This document shows, piece after piece, positions 33,198 through 40,042 of a DNA stretch of 64,000 nucleotides. A program made the position numbers and the translations under genes. Position 1 is the first letter of the stretch; each line of letters opens with the position of its first letter. Origin of the DNA: a bacterium. GTDB taxonomy: Bacteria; Bacillota; Sulfobacillia; UBA995. Location: assembly GCA_031082145.1 (NCBI GenBank), contig JAVHLP010000005.1:98676-162675 (forward strand), read 5' to 3'. The notes under the pieces are model-generated. The model was not told the DNA's origin. It did not search any database and was given only the letters and a program-made list of their open reading frames with translations.

Positions 33198-33508
33198 TCC
33201 TCGGCAGCTCCTTTGACTGCGATGGGTTCCCCCTCCACCGCGATCCCGTAGATCGCCCGATCGTTGAACCGCATGGGCACCGGGATGCGGCCCTTGTAGC
33301 ACCAGCAGCCGCGGACCTCATCCCAGGTGATGCGGCCAAATCGGGTGAGAGTTCCGGCCCGGGGAACATACGAAAAGCCGCACTCCCGCCAGAACAGGCG
33401 GGTGTGTTCTTTACCGAGGCGGATCAGCGTGGGAACCAAGTCGCGTTGGCGGATGAGCCACAGGCGCTGGTTGATGCCCACGTGAACGGATAGCTTGTCC
33501 TGAGGCAT
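33194..33508 (-). CDS. Antisense moron, hypothetical protein
   Basis: 104 residues on the minus strand inside the rightward late operon. ATG 33508 has TTGGAG seven bases upstream. Sequence such as GINQRLWLIRQRDLVPTLIR, RLFWRECGFSYVPRAG and FGRITWDEVRGCWCYKGRIP looks like a real folded protein. The opposite strand has no long alternative here. It ends convergently, overlapping the 59-residue gene by four bases. A separate, lysogen-expressed gene is likely. Function unknown; no promoter box recognised. Confidence 0.65.
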   Translation of the reverse strand: MPQDKLSVHVGINQRLWLIRQRDLVPTLIRLGKEHTRLFWRECGFSYVPRAGTLTRFGRITWDEVRGCWCYKGRIPVPMRFNDRAIYGIAVEGEPIAVKGAAED

Positions 33509-33577
33509 GTACCACTCCAAGACGTCACCCCTGGAAGCGTTCTCCGGGGGTGATGCTGTTTCCTGTGACGATTCATG

Positions 33578-33598
33578 GCCCGCCAGGCGCGGGCTTTT
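33578..33598 (+). terminator. Rho-independent terminator before scaffold gene
   Basis: GCCCGC-CAGGC-GCGGGC followed by TTTTC on plus. It lies between the accessory insert (33018-33508) and the scaffold gene and would limit read-through, unless antitermination operates in late transcription. Confidence 0.6.
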
Positions 33599-33640
33599 CA
33601 CTTCCAGGGGCCAGGAGCCCCAGAGAGGAGCCAGGTGCTC

Positions 33641-34339
33641 ATGATGACCGAGGGGACCACTAACCCGACGCCGGCACCCGGTGCACAACCGGCACCCAGC
33701 ACGCAACCGGCGCCGCAGCCGGCACCCGCGCCGAACCCGCAACCGTCTCCATCGCCCCAGTCGACTCCTGGAGGCCAGGTCTTCACGGAGGACTACGTCC
33801 AGACTCTTCGCGGCGAGGCCGCCGGCTATCGTACCCGACTGCGCACCTTCGAGCAAGCCGTCCGGCAGGCCCTGGGACTCGCGGAGGGCGCCACTCTGCC
33901 CGACGATGTGGCCAAGGCCCTGGCCGGGCTGAAGACCGCCGGCCAGCAGGGCCTTGAGCAGACGACCGGCCGGGCGAAGACAGCGCTCTTGAAGGGCGCG
34001 TTCGCAGCCGCCGCGGCCGGCAAAGCGGTTGACGTGGACGACGCCTTCGCGCTGGCGGGCCAGGAGCTCGCCGATGTGGAGGTCGACCTGGAGACGGCCA
34101 CCATCAAGGTCAAGCCGGCCCAGGATGGCAAGCAGCGCAGCATGGCCGACCTGGTGGACGCCGTGCTCGCGCGAAAGCCCCATCTCAGGGCCCAGGGGGC
34201 CCCGGGGGGAGTGGGGGGTACCGCACCTGCCGGGGGTGGGGGCGGTCAGGAGAAGGATGAGGATGTCGCCAAGCGACTCGCGGAGGCCCGCAAGGGCCCT
34301 GCCGAGCGCAAGAGCTTCTGGGACCGCGGGCGGCAGTAG
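33641..34339 (+). CDS. Scaffold protein
   Basis: 232 residues from ATG 33641 (GAGAGGAG upstream). Pro/Ala/Gln-rich disordered N-terminus, then a helical part (FTEDYVQTLRGEAAGYRTRL, RTFEQAVRQALGLAEGATLP), and a charged C-terminus EDVAKRLAEARKGPAERKSF typical of phage scaffolds. Position between portal and capsid genes supports the call. No protease gene is nearby. Confidence 0.8.
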   Translation: MMTEGTTNPTPAPGAQPAPSTQPAPQPAPAPNPQPSPSPQSTPGGQVFTEDYVQTLRGEAAGYRTRLRTFEQAVRQALGLAEGATLPDDVAKALAGLKTAGQQGLEQTTGRAKTALLKGAFAAAAAGKAVDVDDAFALAGQELADVEVDLETATIKVKPAQDGKQRSMADLVDAVLARKPHLRAQGAPGGVGGTAPAGGGGGQEKDEDVAKRLAEARKGPAERKSFWDRGRQ

Positions 34340-34369
34340 CCCCCCGGCCCACGAGGAGGGACGTGACCC

Positions 34370-35047
34370 ATGCAGCTTCAGCCCAGAACCATTGCGACGC
34401 CGGCCACCGATGTAGAGTTCCTCGCCTCGCGGCACATAACCACCAAGGCGGTCACGCTTGACGCCGACACGGTCGAAGCCGACGAGAACGGGGACAAGAT
34501 CCTGCGGGCCGGTACCGTGCTTGGCAAGATCACGGCCTCGGGCCTGCACGGGCCGTATGGGGGCCGCAGCAACGAGGTACAGCAGTTCGACCTCGGGCAG
34601 GCCAGCGCCGGCACATTCACCATCTCGTTCGACGGCGAGACCACGGCGGCCATCGCCTACAACGCCACGGCCGCCGCAGTCAGGGCCGCCCTGGAGGCGC
34701 TCAGCAACATCGACCCCGGCGACGTGACCGTCACGGGAGGGCCTCTGCCCGGCACCGCGGTCGTCATCGCCTTCGGCGGCCGGCATGCCGGCAAGGACGT
34801 GCCGGAGATCACCATCAACGCCGCAGGTCTCACGGATCCCACCGTCACGATCGCGACCACGACAGCAGGCGGCTCTGCCGCGAGCGACGGCCGGGAGACC
34901 GCCGACTGCATCCTGCTCAACACCATCAACATCCGCTATGGCAACGCTGCGGCCGCCGCGGTTACCCATGGCGTGGTGTACGAAGTCCGCCTGACCGGTC
35001 TCGATGCGGCTGCGAAGACCCAACTCGCCCGCATCGAGTTCCGGTAG
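34370..35047 (+). CDS. Head decoration-like protein with beta-sandwich insertion
   Basis: 225 residues. The split N- and C-terminal ends (ASRHITTKAVTLDADTVEAD, DKILRAGTVLGKIT ... ADCILLNTINIRYGNAAAAA) resemble head decoration proteins. A 100-residue insertion (GTFTISFDGETTAAIAYNAT, AAAVRAALEALSNIDPGDVT, FGGRHAGKDVPEITINAAGL) looks like a repeat domain common in phage structural proteins. Lies just before the capsid gene. Confidence 0.75.
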   Translation: MQLQPRTIATPATDVEFLASRHITTKAVTLDADTVEADENGDKILRAGTVLGKITASGLHGPYGGRSNEVQQFDLGQASAGTFTISFDGETTAAIAYNATAAAVRAALEALSNIDPGDVTVTGGPLPGTAVVIAFGGRHAGKDVPEITINAAGLTDPTVTIATTTAGGSAASDGRETADCILLNTINIRYGNAAAAAVTHGVVYEVRLTGLDAAAKTQLARIEFR

Positions 35048-35065
35048 GCGAGGGAGGTGTGAGAG

Positions 35066-36151
35066 ATGCCCAACGAAGTACAGCTGCGGGAGCTCAGCCC
35101 CCGCACCATCCTGTTCTACGCCCGGGACCTCGGGACCGTCAACGACGGGCCCTTGGCCGTGGCGTGGCAGCTCGTCCAGGAGCTGTTCCCGGCTCGGAAC
35201 GTCCTGGACCTGACGTATGAGTACTGGATCGGGCAGGTCAACCGTCCCATCATGGCCACGCTAACTCCCTACGACGTGGAGGCGCCTCTGGCTAGCCGGC
35301 CGCCGATCGGCGACCGGAAGGTGGGCGACATGCCCAAGATCCAGCGGAAGCTCCGCCTGAGCGAACAAGAGCGCCTCTTGCTCCTGCGGATCGCCAACAA
35401 CGCCACTCTGCCGGCAGAGGTTCGGGCCTACGTCCAGCGGCGGTACGACGACATCACCCAGATGCGGGATGCCGTCCTGGCGCGGATCACCTACCTCTGC
35501 CTGCAGGCCGTCACGACTATGGGTCCCATCAGCTTCGACGAGGGCGGCATCCGGCTGACCGTGGATTTCGGCATCCCCGAGACCCAGCGCGAGGTGCTCG
35601 AGACTCCGTGGAGCAACGCGGAGGCCAATCCCTACGAGGACATCACCCGCTGGGTGCAGGCTGTCGAAGACGCCCAGGGGTTCACCCCGACCCGGGCCAT
35701 CACCAGCACCTCAGTGGTTCGGGCGCTGCTGGCTCACCAGGCCATCCGTGAGCTCATCATGGGCCGGAACTTCGCAGACCAGCTCCGCCGGGCCCCGACC
35801 CTCTCGGAGTACAACATGTGGGCCAGCGGGTTCGGGTTCCCGCAGCTCGCCGTCCTCGACAGCCAGGTGTGGGTCGAGGACGCAGTGGGGGCGCGCAGCC
35901 TGATCCGGCTCTTCCCGGCGGACAAGTTCGTGATGCTGCCGCCTGAGCCGCTCGGGCACCTCCTGATGGGGACCACCGCTGAGGCCATCGGCATGGTCGA
36001 GGCCGGCACGATCTCCACAGAGGAGGCTCCGGGCCTCTGGGCCGGGATCTACCGGGAGACCGACCCGCCCGTGCAGTGGACGAAGGCCGCGGCGATCGCG
36101 TTCCCGACGTTCCCCGGCGCCGACCGCCTCTTCCTGGCGGAGGTGCTGTAG
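35066..36151 (+). CDS. Major capsid protein (phage capsid E-like)
   Basis: 361 residues, HK97-fold expected. Segments LAVAWQLVQELFPARNVLDL, YEYWIGQVNRPIMATLTPYD, GDMPKIQRKLRLSEQERLLL and TRAITSTSVVRALLAHQAIR follow the phage capsid E family. GAGGGAGG lies upstream of ATG 35066. Most abundant virion protein expected. Confidence 0.9.
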   Translation: MPNEVQLRELSPRTILFYARDLGTVNDGPLAVAWQLVQELFPARNVLDLTYEYWIGQVNRPIMATLTPYDVEAPLASRPPIGDRKVGDMPKIQRKLRLSEQERLLLLRIANNATLPAEVRAYVQRRYDDITQMRDAVLARITYLCLQAVTTMGPISFDEGGIRLTVDFGIPETQREVLETPWSNAEANPYEDITRWVQAVEDAQGFTPTRAITSTSVVRALLAHQAIRELIMGRNFADQLRRAPTLSEYNMWASGFGFPQLAVLDSQVWVEDAVGARSLIRLFPADKFVMLPPEPLGHLLMGTTAEAIGMVEAGTISTEEAPGLWAGIYRETDPPVQWTKAAAIAFPTFPGADRLFLAEVL

Positions 36152-36152
36152 C

Positions 36153-36437
36153 ATGGCGGCGTGGGACCGGCTCATCGCGGTACAACCGATCCGGGTCCGG
36201 GGGCGGACCGTGATGCCCGGCCAGCCGCTGGAGGTTGCGGTCGACCGGGCCGCGTGGCTACTGGGGCGCGGATACGCTCGGAGGGCCGCCGAGCCGGCCC
36301 CCGCTCACGATCCGGATCCGCCTGCTGCGGGTGGGGGACCGCCCGAAGCTCCGGCCAAGCCGGCTGCCTCCCGGGCCCAGACCAGACCGCGCAAGCGGTC
36401 GTCCCGCAGCTCACGCAGTCGCCGGGGGGAGGGGTAG
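36153..36437 (+). CDS. Small head-associated hypothetical protein
   Basis: 94 residues. The N-terminus IAVQPIRVRGRTVMPGQPLE, then VDRAAWLLGRGYARRA is a small beta/alpha domain found after capsid genes. The C-terminus is a disordered Pro/Ala/Ser/Arg tail. One base after the capsid stop. Confidence 0.6.
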   Translation: MAAWDRLIAVQPIRVRGRTVMPGQPLEVAVDRAAWLLGRGYARRAAEPAPAHDPDPPAAGGGPPEAPAKPAASRAQTRPRKRSSRSSRSRRGEG

Positions 36438-36440
36438 TCC

Positions 36441-36845
36441 ATGCCCCTCCCCAGCTCCATCCTGACCCCGGAGACGGCAGGGCCGCTCGTAAACCAGGCG
36501 GCCCTTACCGTCGGGGTGCCTCGAGCCGGCTGGGACACCGCGAACAGCTCGATCCGACAGGCGGCGCTCGATGCCGCCTGGCAGGCGGTGGCGGCCGCAC
36601 CGGGTCACAACCTGGCCGGCCGGACGGGCGACCTCGCACTGCGTCTGGCGGTGGTGGTGGAGGCCCTGGTGCGGCTGGACCTGGCGGGTGACACGAGCGC
36701 CGCTGTACGCTCCCGGTTGGCGGCCCAGGGCGTCGCTAGCGCCTCCGCGGGCTCCATATCCGAGAGCTATGGCCGCCGGCCAGCGCTGCACCCGGCCACC
36801 CGCGCCTTGCTGCAGCCGTACAGCGGGGTGGTGAGGCTGGCGTGA
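36441..36845 (+). CDS. Head-tail connector (adaptor) protein
   Basis: 134 residues, helical, GRTGDLALRLAVVVEALVRL and HPATRALLQPYSGVVRLA. Position after capsid and length match head-tail adaptors. Overlaps the head-closure gene by four bases. Family assignment from context. Confidence 0.55.
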   Translation: MPLPSSILTPETAGPLVNQAALTVGVPRAGWDTANSSIRQAALDAAWQAVAAAPGHNLAGRTGDLALRLAVVVEALVRLDLAGDTSAAVRSRLAAQGVASASAGSISESYGRRPALHPATRALLQPYSGVVRLA

Positions 36846-37144
36846 GCCTCGCGGCCTCATATCTCAACCAGACCGCCGTCTGGAAGCGGATGATCTCACC
36901 GGACGGCTACCCGCCGCAACCCGAGGCACCCGGCACATCGATCAAGGTGCGATGGGAGGCCAGGCGGCGCCTCGTGCGCAACGCCCAGGGCCAGGAGGTC
37001 GTGTCCGAGGCCCGTGTGTTCTGCTTGGAGGCGGTACAGCCCGGCGACGTGCTCAGCTACGGCGGCCGGGACTGGCCGATCATCGCCGTGAGCGAGGTGA
37101 CGGACCTCGGTGGGGCGGTGGCACACCGGGAGATAGCAGTATGA
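36842..37144 (+). CDS. Head closure-like protein
   Basis: 100 residues, beta-rich (NQTAVWKRMISPDGYPPQ, IKVRWEARRRLVRNAQGQEV, YGGRDWPIIAVSEVTDLGGA), the layout of phage head-closure or stopper proteins. GTGA overlap with the connector, ATGA overlap with the next gene. Confidence 0.65.
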   Translation: MSLAASYLNQTAVWKRMISPDGYPPQPEAPGTSIKVRWEARRRLVRNAQGQEVVSEARVFCLEAVQPGDVLSYGGRDWPIIAVSEVTDLGGAVAHREIAV

Positions 37145-37518
37145 GCAAGCGCAGCCACTTCGATGGCCGGGCGGCTAGAGCGTTGGCCCGGACGGTGGGG
37201 CTGAGGGCGCTGGCCGATGGCGGTGAGTTCGTGCTGACCGAGAGCCAGACGGAGATTCCACATGCGTCCGGTACCATGCAGCGGACGGGGACAGTGGTCG
37301 TGGCCGAGCGCGAGGGCGCGGTCTACGTGTCCTACAGTACGCCGTACGCGATCCGGCAACACGAGGACCTAACGCTGCGACACCCGGACCCCCGCAACCC
37401 TCTGTCGACCCCGGGCCGCAAGGCCAAGTTCCTCGAAGATCCGTTCAACCGGTTGAAGGACCGGATCCTGAAGCTTGCCCGGTTGCGCGTACAGAAGGCG
37501 CTCCGCGACGCCAAGTGA
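37141..37518 (+). CDS. HK97 gp10-like minor capsid/tail completion protein
   Basis: 125 residues, with ESQTEIPHASGTMQRTGTVV, YVSYSTPYAIRQHEDLTLRH and FLEDPFNRLKDRILKLARLR, a clear minor capsid/gp10-like pattern. Start overlaps the previous stop (ATGA). Confidence 0.8.
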   Translation: MSKRSHFDGRAARALARTVGLRALADGGEFVLTESQTEIPHASGTMQRTGTVVVAEREGAVYVSYSTPYAIRQHEDLTLRHPDPRNPLSTPGRKAKFLEDPFNRLKDRILKLARLRVQKALRDAK

Positions 37519-37528
37519 GGTGGTCGGT

Positions 37529-37915
37529 GTGCTGCTCGACGACATCGCGGCTTACCTCCAGGCTCAGGGGATCGGGACCGTGGGTACCGACATCCACAAG
37601 GGCTTCCTGCCCGACCAACCCGACAACGTGGTGGCGCTGTTCGAGTACGCGGGCTCGGCGATGGGACTCACCATGTGCGACAGCCCGACGATAGAGCGGC
37701 CGGGGCTACAGGTACGCGTGCGGAATCGGACCTATCCGGCAGCCAGAGCCAAGATCGAGGCAGTTGTGGACGTTCTCCACGGCTGTGCCGAGCTCGTCCT
37801 CGGAGGTACACGGTACCTCCTGATCCGGGCCAATCAGAGCCCGGCGTCTATGGGTCTCGACGCGAGCAATCGCAGCGAGCTGGTGGTCAACTTCACAGTT
37901 CTCAAGGAGAGGTGA
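37529..37915 (+). CDS. Tail terminator-like protein
   Basis: 128 residues from GTG 37529 (GAGG eight bases upstream). LLDDIAAYLQAQGIGTVGTD, GLQVRVRNRTYPAARAKIEA and VVDVLHG match phage minor-capsid/tail terminator proteins that cap the tail tube. Directly precedes the tail tube genes. Confidence 0.75.
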   Translation: MLLDDIAAYLQAQGIGTVGTDIHKGFLPDQPDNVVALFEYAGSAMGLTMCDSPTIERPGLQVRVRNRTYPAARAKIEAVVDVLHGCAELVLGGTRYLLIRANQSPASMGLDASNRSELVVNFTVLKER

Positions 37916-37922
37916 TACGACC

Positions 37923-38309
37923 GTGGCCCTCAGCGGCAAGAGCGGCACTGTCTACATCGGCGCCAACAGGGTGGCCGAAATCGCGAAGTGGTCCCTGGAC
38001 TGCAAGGCGGACAACATCGACGTGACCAGCTTTGACAGCGAAGGCTGGAAGGAGTTCCTGGCCGGGCTCAAGGAGTGGAGCGGGTCGTTCGAAGGCAACT
38101 TCAAGCCCACAGACACCAATGGTCAGGCGGCGATCATCAACGCGTGGCTCAACGGCACTCCGGTGTCCCTGGAGTGTCGGATCGACGCCACCAAGAAGTT
38201 CGCCGGCAGCGCGCTGGTGAGCTTCGGCATCGAAATGCCCGTGGACGCGGAGGGCAGCTTCAGCTGCGACTACCAGGGCACCGCTGCGCTGACTCCGACC
38301 CTCACGTAA
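37923..38309 (+). CDS. Major tail (tube) protein
   Basis: 128 residues, all-beta: MALSGKSGTVYIGANRVAEI, AKWSLDCKADNIDVTSFDSE, GWKEFLAGLKEWSGSFEGNF. Typical compact tail tube subunit. The next gene is a paralog. Confidence 0.85.
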   Translation: MALSGKSGTVYIGANRVAEIAKWSLDCKADNIDVTSFDSEGWKEFLAGLKEWSGSFEGNFKPTDTNGQAAIINAWLNGTPVSLECRIDATKKFAGSALVSFGIEMPVDAEGSFSCDYQGTAALTPTLT

Positions 38310-38321
38310 GGAGGGACCTGC

Positions 38322-38936
38322 ATGGCTCTTAGCGGCAAGGTGGGGGCGGTCTACGTGTCAGACGTGGATGCCGCCCCCGTCCCCTTCATCGACGAACCAA
38401 CGACTCCGGACGCCGAGCGCCGACGCTATCAGGTGACCGATCCGGACTACCGGTACTGGTCGCTGGATGCAGCGATCACCGTCCGGGTGGACGACATCGC
38501 GATCACGTCCGGCTTCACGCTGGAGCGCGCCGGCGGCGTCGTGGTGTTCGACGTGGCTCTGGATCCCCTTGACGTCGTGACCGTCAGCGGCACGGCGCTC
38601 ACGATGGTCCAAGGCGGCGGGTTCTTCAAGTGGTCATTCGACGCCAAGGGCGAGGACAGCAACGCCACCACGTTTGAGTCCGGCGGGTGGAAGGAGTTCC
38701 TGCGGGCGATCAACGGGTGGTCGGGGAGCGCCGAGGCCTACTGGGGTGACCGCCAGTTCTTTGACTCCCTCGGGCAGATCATCGTGGTCAAGCTATTCGC
38801 GGATGCCGGTGCCTCGCAGCGATGCTTCGAAGGGTTTGCGTTGATCACGTCCGAGGGCATTGAGACCTCCGTTGACGCACTGGTGCAGGACAGCATCGAC
38901 TTTGAGGGGGTCGGCCCTCTCTATCCGCGGTTGTAG
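38322..38936 (+). CDS. Second tail tube paralog with inserted domain
   Basis: 204 residues. The start MALSGKVGAVYV and the part GGFFKWSFDAKGEDSNATTF, then ESGGWKEFLRAINGWSGSAE repeat the tail tube sequence, but about 75 residues are inserted after position 12 (TTPDAERRRYQVTDPDYRYW, LDAAITVRVDDIAITSGFTL). Tandem duplication with an added, possibly outward-facing domain. May be a minor tail tube or decoration subunit. Confidence 0.8.
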   Translation: MALSGKVGAVYVSDVDAAPVPFIDEPTTPDAERRRYQVTDPDYRYWSLDAAITVRVDDIAITSGFTLERAGGVVVFDVALDPLDVVTVSGTALTMVQGGGFFKWSFDAKGEDSNATTFESGGWKEFLRAINGWSGSAEAYWGDRQFFDSLGQIIVVKLFADAGASQRCFEGFALITSEGIETSVDALVQDSIDFEGVGPLYPRL

Positions 38937-38946
38937 GAGGGGAAGC

Positions 38947-39288
38947 ATGCGCACCAAGACGGTCACCGTCAACGGCAAGGATGTCGCCGTCCAGGAGCGG
39001 CGGATCGGCGAGCTCGAGCAGCTCGTCGCCGAACTGTTCCCCGGCTCCGGCGGCAGCCTCGCCAAGCTCAACCTGGCCAAGCTCGCTGACAAGCTCGACT
39101 GGAGCCTGTTCTACGAGAAGATCCCGCTGTTGTGTCCCCAGCTTACGGAAGAGGATGTCAGGCAGGCGTACCCGAGCGAGCTGGAGGCGCTGGTTGAGGC
39201 GTGGGTTGACGTGCATTTTTTCGGGCTGAGGCGGTTGATCGGGCCGCTGATGGGCTTGGCTCAGACTGGCTCGACACGGAAGCGGTAG
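38947..39288 (+). CDS. Tail assembly chaperone (gpG-like)
   Basis: 113 residues (TVTVNGKDVAVQERRIGELE, KLNLAKLADKLDWSLFYEKI, ELEALVEAWVDVHFFGLRRL). Coats and guides the tape measure during tail assembly. Its stop is at 39288, but the sequence T-TTT-TTC in its own frame at 39216-39222 is a canonical slippery site leading into the next frame. Confidence 0.85.
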   Translation: MRTKTVTVNGKDVAVQERRIGELEQLVAELFPGSGGSLAKLNLAKLADKLDWSLFYEKIPLLCPQLTEEDVRQAYPSELEALVEAWVDVHFFGLRRLIGPLMGLAQTGSTRKR

Positions 39289-39629
39289 TCCTGCTGGCCA
39301 GGGAGTTCGGGTGGACGCTTGATCAGACCAGATCACACCGTCCCAGCGAACTGCTAGCGATCATGCGGGAGCTGCGCAGGCAGAAGACGGCCCAGGAGTA
39401 CCACGAGCACCGGAATCGGTGGGCGTTCCTGGCGGCCGCAGTGACCAACGGGGCCCTCATTGTCGCCAGCATGTTCTCACGCAGGAAGCCCAAGCTCACA
39501 TCGCCCGACGACTTCATCGACAAGCGCTTCCGCCGCCTGGCCGAGAGGGCAACAGGGGAGTCCCGGCCGACTGACTGGGACTCCCTCATCGCGGATGCAA
39601 AGGCGAAGGGGCTTAGGGGACCGTGGTAG
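38947..39629 (+). CDS. Tail assembly chaperone frameshift product (gpGT-like)
   Basis: Fusion made by -1 ribosomal slippage at TTTTTTC (39216-39222). After the shift the frame is open without a stop to 39629 and reads GSDWLDTEAVVLLAREFGWT, then RELRRQKTAQEYHEHRNRWA and ASMFSRRKPKLTSPDDFIDK. Slippage between the two chaperone genes before the tape measure is conserved in long-tailed phages. No independent start with a ribosome site is seen for the second frame (ATG 39363 is the first). Confidence 0.8.
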
Positions 39630-39957
39630 CAGGCGGTTGCGGTTTGGGCTTGCGTGAGGCGGCAAACTCCATCGCCGCAATAGCTAGGCAGACCACGGCC
39701 CATACCTTCATGTCGCCAAAATCGTTGGTGGCTTCAATGGCGGCGAGTCCGGCGCAGATCAGAGATATCACCATCGCGGCCTTCGGCAGCTTGAAAGCGA
39801 AGCCTCCGCCCACCATCAATAAGAGTCCGACGAGCATCCCGATTAGGCCAGCCTTGGACTCCGGATCCGCGATGGCTCCCAGTCCGGTGACTACACATGA
39901 CTGAAAGGTGATCGCGCATCCGAGAACCAGAGAAATGACTGCCGATGCAACTTTCAA
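39613..39957 (-). CDS. Antisense moron: four-helix membrane protein
   Basis: 114 residues from TTG 39957 (AAGGAGG eight bases upstream; GTG 39966 is too close). Four hydrophobic helices (VASAVISLVLGCAITF, GLIGMLVGLLLMVGGGFAF, AAMVISLICAGLAAIEA, VWAVVCLAIAAMEFAAS) and a short basic/proline tail. On the minus strand inside the late operon, between chaperone and tape measure genes, so expressed independently. Small membrane proteins in prophages often block superinfection; here this is inference. Confidence 0.7.
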   Translation of the reverse strand: MKVASAVISLVLGCAITFQSCVVTGLGAIADPESKAGLIGMLVGLLLMVGGGFAFKLPKAAMVISLICAGLAAIEATNDFGDMKVWAVVCLAIAAMEFAASRKPKPQPPATTVP

Positions 39958-40042
39958 TGACGACACCTCCTTGACGCACGGTTCGACGCACCGCTAGCAA
40001 ACCCTGCCATATCCTACGCCCCTGGCAGCGAGGTGAAACACG

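Noticed and set aside
33194-35023. A 609-codon open frame on the minus strand across scaffold, decoration and the antisense gene
   Set aside because: Only the last 104 codons (from ATG 33508) look coding. The rest is the mirror of well-supported plus-strand head genes in high-GC DNA.
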